Assembly (NCBI GenBank): GCA_002409455.1
Contig: DHNI01000078.1
Coordinates: 1 to 23,000 of the forward strand
Direction: 5' to 3'
Origin: Firmicutes bacterium UBA5420
Lineage (GTDB): Bacteria; Bacillota; Limnochordia; Darwinibacteriales; Darwinibacteriaceae
DNA length: 23,000 nucleotides
Part shown: positions 16,013 through 22,014 of the stretch, piece by piece
How the letters are laid out: every line of letters starts with the position of its first letter
Position numbering within the stretch: position 1 is the stretch's first letter
Program-made: the position numbers and the translations under genes
Notes under the pieces: model-generated
Told to the model about the DNA's origin: nothing
Database searches by the model: none
What the model saw: the letters and a program-made list of their open reading frames with translations, nothing else

Positions 16013-17515
16013 GTGTTCGGCAAATATATACTAGCAATTGATCAAGGAACGACTGGAACCACGGTGATTCTTTTTGACCATCACTCGAATATAGTAGGGA
16101 AGGTATACCAAGAATTTCCGCAGTATTATCCTAAGCCTGGATGGGTGGAACACGACGCTCTAGAGATCTGGGAGGGAACCTGCCAGCTCTTAGATGGAGT
16201 TTTCGAAGAAACCGGCGTGAATCCAGCTGATGTAGCCACGATCGGGGTGACAAACCAGCGGGAGACAGTTGTGCTCTGGGATCGACAAACAGGCGAGCCT
16301 GTAACAAGGGCCATCGTGTGGCAATGCCGCAGAACGGCGTCAATATGCGATGATTTACGCAAGCAAGGCTTAGAACCTTTATTTAAAGATCGGACAGGGT
16401 TGGTCTTGGACGCCTATTTTTCGGGAACCAAACTGAAATGGATTTTTGATCATCATCCCGAGCTGAGGGAACGAGCAAAAAGAGGCGAATTGGCCTTCGG
16501 AACGGTTGATTCTTGGCTCATTTACAAGCTCACTGGAGGAAAGCAACATGTTACCGATTACAGCAATGCCTCCAGGACTCTGCTCTTTAATATTGCCAGC
16601 TTGACGTGGGATCATGATCTTTTGGATACCTTGGAGATTCCAGAGGAGATTCTTCCTAAAGTCGCCTCTTCAAGTGAAATATACGGTCACACGGTGCAGC
16701 TTGGCTTGCTCCCGGCAGGGATTCCGATTGCGGGAGCGGCAGGTGATCAACAGGCTGCCCTATTCGGTCAGACCTGTTTTGATCCAGGTACCGTGAAGGC
16801 GACCTTCGGTACTGGCGCCTTTATTCTGATGAATACAGGGTCAAGGTTGATTTCCTCGGCTAATGGTCTTATTACCACGATTGCTTGGGGAATTGGCGGA
16901 CAGGTACAGTATGCTTTAGAAGGTAGCGTGTTTGTGGCGGGGGCAGCAGTGAAATGGCTCCGTGACGAAATGGGGTTGATTGAAAACGCGGCAGAAACGG
17001 AGGGCATTGCCCTTTCTGTGCCCCATACAAATGGAGTGTACTTCGTGCCAAGTTTCGTGGGGCTCGGGGCACCCCACTGGGATCCTTACGTGCGCGGTAT
17101 GATCATGGGGATCACCCGAGGTGTGACAAGAGCGCACCTCGTTCGGGCCACCCTTGAAGCCATCGTGTATCAGACGAAAGATGTAGTGGATGTGATGGCA
17201 AGAGATGCCCAGATTCCACTTACCAAACTGAAGGTGGACGGCGGAGCGTCTGTAAACAATTTCCTCTGCCAATTCTTAGCTGATCTAACGTCGATTCAGG
17301 TACAAAGACCCCAGGTTTTCGAAACGACTGCCTTAGGCGCCGCCTATTTAGCAGGATTGGCTGTAGGTTTTTGGGACAGCCAGGAAGACATTCAAAAGCA
17401 CTGGCAAGCGCAAGAGGTATATAACCCAGTCATGCGACAGGCCGATCGGCTGCGGCTTGTTAACGGCTGGGACAAAGCGGTAGCTAGCGCCAAAAGTTGG
17501 GTGAGTGATGATTAA
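16013..17515 (+). CDS. glpK: Glycerol kinase
   Basis: Phosphorylates glycerol to sn-glycerol-3-phosphate with ATP in the cytoplasm. The 500-residue FGGY-family product has the N-terminal phosphate-binding loop DQGTTGTT (Asp10), GWVEHD, the NQRE block and the catalytic Asp245 in AGDQQ, the same position as in E. coli. The Gram-positive regulatory segment that carries the HPr-phosphorylated His (YHFYG, around residue 232 in enterococci) is replaced here by GHTVQLGLLPAG, so control by the phosphotransferase system through this residue seems absent. The start is GTG with AGGGGG upstream, inside a hairpin. The gene overlaps glpP by 8 bases. No glycerol facilitator or glycerol-3-phosphate dehydrogenase is in the window. 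Confidence 0.96.
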   Translation: MFGKYILAIDQGTTGTTVILFDHHSNIVGKVYQEFPQYYPKPGWVEHDALEIWEGTCQLLDGVFEETGVNPADVATIGVTNQRETVVLWDRQTGEPVTRAIVWQCRRTASICDDLRKQGLEPLFKDRTGLVLDAYFSGTKLKWIFDHHPELRERAKRGELAFGTVDSWLIYKLTGGKQHVTDYSNASRTLLFNIASLTWDHDLLDTLEIPEEILPKVASSSEIYGHTVQLGLLPAGIPIAGAAGDQQAALFGQTCFDPGTVKATFGTGAFILMNTGSRLISSANGLITTIAWGIGGQVQYALEGSVFVAGAAVKWLRDEMGLIENAAETEGIALSVPHTNGVYFVPSFVGLGAPHWDPYVRGMIMGITRGVTRAHLVRATLEAIVYQTKDVVDVMARDAQIPLTKLKVDGGASVNNFLCQFLADLTSIQVQRPQVFETTALGAAYLAGLAVGFWDSQEDIQKHWQAQEVYNPVMRQADRLRLVNGWDKAVASAKSWVSDD

Positions 17516-18113
17516 GAAGGAACGTATGCGTAGAGAGCGTCTACAGAATTTGAAGGCGGGTTTAACCCAAAAGCCGATTATAGCAGGTCTAAAGGGTATA
17601 GCTGATGCACACCGTACGGGTGTAGCAGGAATTAAAGTCTGTTTTTATCTTACAGGCGATATCTTCGAACTTAGGGATCTCGCAAAGCTCTGTAAAGCAC
17701 AGGGGCAGATGCTTTTCGCCCACGTAGACTTGATAGGGGGCGTCGCTAAAGATGCTTTGGGCATGGAGGTTCTAGCATCTGAGGTGGGTATTGATGGTGT
17801 GTTAACTACAAAGGGGTACTTGGTTTCTGCGGCGCAGAAAGCAGGCCTTTTAGGTATTCAGCGTTTGTTTATGTTAGATTCGGAGGCTCTAAGAACGGGC
17901 TTGCGTATGATACACTCGAGCCAGCCTGATGCGGTGGAGATTTTGCCAGCTTTAGTGCTTCCCTCTGTCCGCGAGCGCCTACCTGAGAGACTCCCTCCCA
18001 TGATTGCTGGGGGCTTAGTAGAAACTAAGGATGAGCTGGAAAAGGTGATTGAACCGCCGGTCTTGGCCGTTTCCACAAGCCGTGTGGGATTATGGAACTA
18101 CGAAAGGGTGTAG
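17508..18113 (+). CDS. glpP: Glycerol-3-phosphate-responsive antiterminator GlpP
   Basis: Members of this family bind glycerol-3-phosphate and then the 5' leader of glp mRNAs, preventing early termination and stabilising the message. The product (201 residues from ATG 17508) has the family features: KPIIAGLKG near the N-terminus, a TIM-barrel-like series with MLFAHVDLIGGVAKD, GIDGVLTTKGYLV, RLFMLDSEAL and VEILPAL, and a C-terminal IAGGLVETKDEL block. ATG 17508 overlaps the glpK stop and has GGGTGAG upstream; ATG 17526, with AAGGAA 4 bases upstream, is an alternative start. Its place directly after glpK suggests it controls glycerol use. Its RNA target is not proven; the hairpin before glpK is a candidate. 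Confidence 0.9.
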   Translation: MIKKERMRRERLQNLKAGLTQKPIIAGLKGIADAHRTGVAGIKVCFYLTGDIFELRDLAKLCKAQGQMLFAHVDLIGGVAKDALGMEVLASEVGIDGVLTTKGYLVSAAQKAGLLGIQRLFMLDSEALRTGLRMIHSSQPDAVEILPALVLPSVRERLPERLPPMIAGGLVETKDELEKVIEPPVLAVSTSRVGLWNYERV

Positions 18114-18116
18114 ACG

Positions 18117-18905
18117 ATGGATCACAAATGGCTAGAAGAGCAAAGGGAGGAAATTGGCTTAGCCTTAGCCAAACAGGGAATCCGTCTGGTTGTTCCCTTA
18201 GGGCCAAGGGTAAGGAGAGGGGCACATACTTCACCTGAAGATGCTACCTTGGCTTCTACAATTGATCATACTCTACTTAAGCCCACCGCTTCACAGGCCC
18301 AAATTGGCCAGCTTTGTGAAGAGGCCATGCATTATAATTTTGCATCGGTATGCGTGAATCCAGTGCACGTTCCTACCGCTGCCAGAATCTTGCAGGGTAG
18401 TGACGTGAAGGTCTGTACCGTGATCGGCTTTCCACTCGGTGCAAATTCGACCTTGATCAAAGTTCTAGAAGCCAGGGATGCGGTGGCAGGCGGTGCCCAA
18501 GAGATTGATATGGTCGTCAATCTTGGCAGTCTCTTAGAGCGAGATTATGCGAAAGTTTATTCCGATATTAGGGCGGTACGAGATGCAGTCCCGAGGCAGT
18601 TGCTGAAGGTGATTTTGGAGACAGGCTATTTGAGCAAAGAACAAATAGTTAGAGGCTGCATTTTGGCGAAGATGGCGGGTGCCGACTTTGTCAAGACCTC
18701 TACAGGGTTCGGCCCCGGCGGTGCTACGGTAGAAGATGTATCCTTAATGCGCGATGTTGTGGGCCCTGACTGCGGTGTGAAGGCCTCAGGGGGCATCCGA
18801 GATTTAGCCACCGCGATGGCAATGCTAAAGGCAGGAGCGAATCGCCTTGGGGCAAGTTCTGGCATTGCCATTATTGAAGGCTTGAGGGGAGAGGCGGACT
18901 ATTGA
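18117..18905 (+). CDS. deoC: Deoxyribose-phosphate aldolase with N-terminal extension
   Basis: Cleaves 2-deoxyribose-5-phosphate to glyceraldehyde-3-phosphate and acetaldehyde in deoxynucleoside breakdown. The 262-residue product has the Schiff-base Lys193 (DFVKTSTGFGPGGAT), a second active-site Lys222 (VKASGGIR) and Asp131 (EIDMVVN). The usual start of the family, IDHTLLKP, begins only near residue 48. The first 47 or so residues (WLEEQREEIGLALAKQ and following) are an extra helical-looking segment of unknown role. ATG 18117 lies 3 bases after the glpP stop with GAAAGGGTG upstream, so the extension is probably translated. The end overlaps the next gene by 4 bases. Other deo genes are not in the window; its link with glpK may be that both feed triose phosphates. 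Confidence 0.94.
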   Translation: MDHKWLEEQREEIGLALAKQGIRLVVPLGPRVRRGAHTSPEDATLASTIDHTLLKPTASQAQIGQLCEEAMHYNFASVCVNPVHVPTAARILQGSDVKVCTVIGFPLGANSTLIKVLEARDAVAGGAQEIDMVVNLGSLLERDYAKVYSDIRAVRDAVPRQLLKVILETGYLSKEQIVRGCILAKMAGADFVKTSTGFGPGGATVEDVSLMRDVVGPDCGVKASGGIRDLATAMAMLKAGANRLGASSGIAIIEGLRGEADY

Positions 18906-20107
18906 AACGCTATGGATCCAAAGCGGTATTTGTGATGTTGCTGATCACGTTTTTGCTTGGACTTGATAGGGCGTCCGCAGCCATGGAATCACCAGTGGAT
19001 TGGTTTGATCATGAATTTGGCAGTAGTAATGTTGTGGTTCACCTCGCTGTGGGCGAGGAAAAGACTTTGCTCATGGATGGTTTGCTGAAATTTGCTTATC
19101 CTCACGGATTTCAGGTTCACTATCTTTCACGCACGGCACCTGTAACAATTACGAGCCAGGATGGTTTCGTTCAGGTGCAAACAGGCAGTGATGCCCAATA
19201 TGGCAATGATCGATTTTGGCTGTTCCAAGACATCCAGGACTACCTTTTTGCCTTAGCGGAGTTCTCGAGAGTTCCTGTGGAATTTTCGGGGATGGACAAA
19301 GTAGCCGATCGTAGGGCGAGAAGGTATATTGGCACAGTTGATCCCCAGTTTGTGTTGTGGTGTGATGAAGAAAGTGGGCTTCCCTTCTTAGTTCGCCAAG
19401 ATCAACGAACATTAGTCACGGTGACGTCCTACATCATAGAAAACGGCGTGATCACGTCTGTGGATCTAGAACTCTCCTTTGGTCCAGGTCGGGCCTTCAC
19501 AACGTTGACGCGTGGCCTGGAGGGGTGGGTGCCAAGCCGCTTGGAGATCGAGGATTCTCGTGGGCAAGTTCAGATGGAGCTGTCAAATTGGTCTTTTCCA
19601 ATGGAGTGGAGGGAGAATCCCCTACCACGGCTGGCAGCCTTAAGCGAGCTTAATGATTTGTTTTTAGAGGAATTTGCGGCCAAAGACTTTCATGCCGCTC
19701 TTGATATAAGTCAAGAGATGCTTGCTTTGGCTCCCCAGTTTTGGCAGGTTTACTTGTACCAAGCTTTCGCCTACGAGGGTCTTGACAATTTTTTGGGCGT
19801 CGTTGAAAACTATCAGCAGGTTCTGATGCGCCAGCCCGATCATCATCTCGCGCTCAACAATCTAGCCTACCATTATTTTCTGAGGGAAGTACAGATTGTT
19901 CAGGCGCTAGAACTAGCTGAACGTGCGGTGCAGCTTGATCGCAAAGATACGTATCTAGACACGTTAGGCTACGGATATTACCTTGTGGGGCGTTATCACG
20001 AGGCGAAGAAGCTTTTGGTAGAGGCTTTGGAGACCGCTTCAGGTGATGCGGCGGCTGAAATAGCCGAGCACTTAGACTTGGTTTTAAAGGCCCTAGGAGA
20101 AGAATAG
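18902..20107 (+). CDS. Exported protein with LolA-like domain and C-terminal TPRs
   Basis: A 401-residue protein with an N-terminal signal peptide: basic KRYGSK, a hydrophobic core to about residue 22, and a possible cleavage after ASA near 27. Residues about 50-245 are rich in beta strands, and the order of motifs (LLKFAYPHGFQVHY, ITSQDGFVQVQ, VLWCDEESGLPFLVRQ) resembles LolA/MucB-type lipid- or lipoprotein-binding barrels. Residues about 255-395 contain three to four TPR-like helical hairpins (ALDISQEMLALAPQ, ALELAERAVQLDR, EAKKLLVEALE). There is no lipobox cysteine, so secretion or membrane retention is likely rather than a lipoprotein. The start is TTG, overlapping the deoC stop (TTGA), with GGGGAGAGG upstream. 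No named family is recognised; the domain reading is by eye. Confidence 0.78.
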   Translation: MKRYGSKAVFVMLLITFLLGLDRASAAMESPVDWFDHEFGSSNVVVHLAVGEEKTLLMDGLLKFAYPHGFQVHYLSRTAPVTITSQDGFVQVQTGSDAQYGNDRFWLFQDIQDYLFALAEFSRVPVEFSGMDKVADRRARRYIGTVDPQFVLWCDEESGLPFLVRQDQRTLVTVTSYIIENGVITSVDLELSFGPGRAFTTLTRGLEGWVPSRLEIEDSRGQVQMELSNWSFPMEWRENPLPRLAALSELNDLFLEEFAAKDFHAALDISQEMLALAPQFWQVYLYQAFAYEGLDNFLGVVENYQQVLMRQPDHHLALNNLAYHYFLREVQIVQALELAERAVQLDRKDTYLDTLGYGYYLVGRYHEAKKLLVEALETASGDAAAEIAEHLDLVLKALGEE

Positions 20108-20722
20108 ATGAATGACCATTATTTCACAAGTAAGCCTAGTGCAAAGAGTGAACCTAGAGAATTTGCCGTTGAGCTTCGGGGAAGAACATATTCTTTTCTA
20201 ACTGATGCGGGCGTTTTTTCAAAGGACGAAGTGGATATGGGCACGCGAATTTTGATCGATACTCTCAGCTTGAAGCCAGGTGAAACGGTTTTGGATCTTG
20301 GCTCGGGCTATGGTCCCATTGGGATGGTCGCGGCCACTCTGGTTGGTCCTACCGGTCATGTCTATATGGTAGATGTGAATGAGAGGGCTTGCGAGCTGGC
20401 GAGGAAAAATCTGATCAGAAATGGGATTGATCATGCCCAGGTTTTCCTGGGCGATGGCATCAACGCCCTGCCAGAGAACGTGGGCTTCGATTGGGTTCTT
20501 TCTAATCCCCCCATTCGCACTGGTAAGGCGGTGGTGTATCCCCTGTTAACAGAGGGGTATCATGCTCTTAGGCCAGGGGGGTGCCTTGTGGTGGTGATCC
20601 GCACCAAACAAGGGGCCAAAAGCCTAGAGGGTTATCTTCAAGACTTGGCGGGCCATTGCGACACAATTGAAAAGAAAGCGGGATTTCGTGTCCTGAAGTG
20701 TTGTAAACCTCTCCACACCTGA
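20108..20722 (+). CDS. Class I SAM-dependent methyltransferase, RsmC/YbxB-like
   Basis: A 204-residue methyltransferase with the SAM-binding motif VLDLGSGYGPIG (Gly65, Gly67, Gly69) and the motif IV SNPPIR at 132-137, which marks RNA or protein amino-group methyltransferases of the RsmC/RlmG type. The N-terminus NDHYFTSKPSAKSEPREF matches the short Gram-positive YbxB-like branch, which lacks the N-terminal half of E. coli RsmC. A guanine-N2 rRNA target is possible but not shown. ATG 20108 follows the previous stop directly, with AGGAGA 8 bases upstream. The last codons form one arm of a hairpin that covers the cwlD ribosome binding site. Confidence 0.9.
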   Translation: MNDHYFTSKPSAKSEPREFAVELRGRTYSFLTDAGVFSKDEVDMGTRILIDTLSLKPGETVLDLGSGYGPIGMVAATLVGPTGHVYMVDVNERACELARKNLIRNGIDHAQVFLGDGINALPENVGFDWVLSNPPIRTGKAVVYPLLTEGYHALRPGGCLVVVIRTKQGAKSLEGYLQDLAGHCDTIEKKAGFRVLKCCKPLHT

Positions 20723-20741
20723 ATACTCTTGGGTGTGGAGG
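20710..20741 (+). promoter_or_regulatory. Hairpin spanning methyltransferase stop and cwlD ribosome binding site
   Basis: Bases 20711-20719 pair perfectly with 20732-20740; a U-G pair on each side can extend the stem to 11 bp with a 10-base loop. The left arm is the last three sense codons of the methyltransferase, and the loop holds most of its TGA stop. The right arm contains most of the GGAGGTG site (20737-20743) of cwlD. A ribosome finishing the upstream gene would open the stem, so this looks like a translational-coupling device. The weak tail GTGTTCTT also permits some terminator activity. Confidence 0.6.
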
Positions 20742-20748
20742 TGTTCTT

Positions 20749-21462
20749 ATGCGGGTCTGGTTTTTCAGCGCTCGGCAAGTTCTATGGTGGGTTCTGGGTT
20801 GCCTAACACTAGGGATCTTTCTGGGAACCAAGGGGATAGCCCTCCTTCCAGTAATAGGCGGGAACGTCCAGACGGGTATTTCCGGAAGAACAATTGTCAT
20901 TGATGCAGGTCATGGCGGAATTGACCCTGGGGCGGTGAGTGCCGCCGGTGCCCTGGAAAAAGAGATCACCCTGCAAATTGCCAAGGAGTTGGAAGATTTA
21001 TTAAAGAAGGCGGCAGTCTATGTAGTCATGGTACGGCACGGTGACTATGACCTGGCTGATTCGAGCGAAACCAACCTCTTAAATCGCAAACGCCAGGACT
21101 TAAACAGGAGAGTGTTGATTGCCGAAGAGGCTGACGCAGACCTCTATATCTCCATTCATGCCAATTACTTTCCTTCGCCAAGATGGTCAGGGGCGCAAAC
21201 CTTCTATTATGAAGGGAGTACGCAAGGTGAGCATTTGGCCAGGACTTTACAGACGGAATTAGTGCGGCATCTTGGACCAAACAATCGCCTGGCTCGACCA
21301 GGGGATTTTCGCGTCTTGCGCGATACAACCATGCCTGCAGCCATGGTTGAAGTGGGGTTCTTATCGAATCCAAGGGAGGCTCAGCTCTTGAGCGAAGAGA
21401 GCTATCAAAAGCAAGTTGCTGCTGCCATCTTTGCTGGAGTCCTTCGTTATTACGGTGAGTAA
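20749..21462 (+). CDS. cwlD: Germination-type N-acetylmuramoyl-L-alanine amidase CwlD
   Basis: An amidase_3 zinc enzyme that removes the peptide from muramic acid during spore cortex synthesis, the first step to muramic-delta-lactam. The 237-residue product equals the length I recall for Bacillus CwlD and shares its layout: an N-terminal membrane anchor (about residues 10-35), VIDAGHGG with zinc ligand His55, Glu70 (ALEKEI), His137 (ISIHAN), the SGAQTFYY block, and Glu201 in MVEVGFLSNP. The ATG has GGAGGTG 5 bases upstream, which is partly in a hairpin with the end of the methyltransferase gene. Its presence suggests a spore-forming host. The amidase family is certain; the CwlD assignment rests on length and the block from ADLYISIHAN to SGAQ. 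Confidence 0.9.
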   Translation: MRVWFFSARQVLWWVLGCLTLGIFLGTKGIALLPVIGGNVQTGISGRTIVIDAGHGGIDPGAVSAAGALEKEITLQIAKELEDLLKKAAVYVVMVRHGDYDLADSSETNLLNRKRQDLNRRVLIAEEADADLYISIHANYFPSPRWSGAQTFYYEGSTQGEHLARTLQTELVRHLGPNNRLARPGDFRVLRDTTMPAAMVEVGFLSNPREAQLLSEESYQKQVAAAIFAGVLRYYGE

Positions 21463-21531
21463 ACAGGATTTAGCCCATATTTAGAGAAATACATAGAAAA
21501 GAATTGATACCAAAAGATAGGGGGCAATCAT

Positions 21532-21945
21532 GTGCGCGTTTTAGTCTTACATGCAGACGACGCCAAAACGCAAAAGTCTGTAGAAGCGCTACAAAGGGCA
21601 TTGGAACAAAGTGGAGGCAAGGTGGATCTTCTCTCTCCAAAGGTTGCTGCCAGTTCGCCTGTTAGTGCGGCACCCTATGGTCTCGTATGTGTTGTTACAG
21701 GGTATACGGGTTGGTGGAAACCCCAACTGCCCGTGGAGATGGACAACCTCCTAAAAAAGGCCATGCGCCTAGAAGGTAAGAAGGGGGGAGCATTTGTGAG
21801 GCCAGGGTTGCTTGGGTCAGGCAAAGCATTGCGTGTGCTTATGGGTCATATGGAGCGTCAGGGTGTAATTGTGGAGGATTTTGGCACGATCGGAGGAGAA
21901 CAAGAAGCGGTTTCCATCGCAAAACGTTTGCAACGTTTAGTTTAG
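21532..21945 (+). CDS. Small protein with flavodoxin-like fold, function unknown
   Basis: A 137-residue protein with no named match that I can recall. It starts with a typical Rossmann/flavodoxin strand (MRVLVLHA) followed by a polar loop (DDAKTQK) where flavodoxins have their phosphate-binding loop. A strand LVCVVTGYTGWW follows near residues 51-62, then a glycine-rich GAFVRPGLLGSGKALRVL segment and a final strand VIVEDFG, an order like flavodoxin-domain proteins. The classical T/SxTGxT loop is not intact, so FMN binding is doubtful. The start is GTG with GGGGG 7 bases upstream; an overlapping ATG is out of frame and stops quickly. It follows cwlD by 69 bases with no clear promoter or terminator in between. 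Confidence 0.75.
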   Translation: MRVLVLHADDAKTQKSVEALQRALEQSGGKVDLLSPKVAASSPVSAAPYGLVCVVTGYTGWWKPQLPVEMDNLLKKAMRLEGKKGGAFVRPGLLGSGKALRVLMGHMERQGVIVEDFGTIGGEQEAVSIAKRLQRLV

Positions 21946-21968
21946 TCACGCTAGAAATACACCTTCCC

Positions 21969-21989
21969 AACCATAGGGAATGGTTTTTT
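21969..21989 (+). terminator. Weak intrinsic terminator after the flavodoxin-like gene
   Basis: Bases 21969-21974 pair with 21980-21985 around a 5-base loop, ending in six T residues (21984-21989). The stem is short and A/T-rich. An alternative pairing of 21964-21968 with 21976-21980 competes with it, so termination may be partial. It separates the flavodoxin-like gene from the aminotransferase gene. Confidence 0.45.
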
Positions 21990-22014
21990 CTATTATAGAC
22001 AGGAGGATTCAAAA

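Noticed and set aside
21463..21531. Possible sporulation-sigma promoter between cwlD and the flavodoxin-like gene
   Set aside because: The A/T-rich gap contains only loose matches to sigma-E or sigma-G consensus; not enough to support a call.
21991..21996. TATTAT as a -10 box for the aminotransferase gene
   Set aside because: It is only a few bases from the ribosome binding site, so transcription would start inside it, and no -35 element lies at the right distance.
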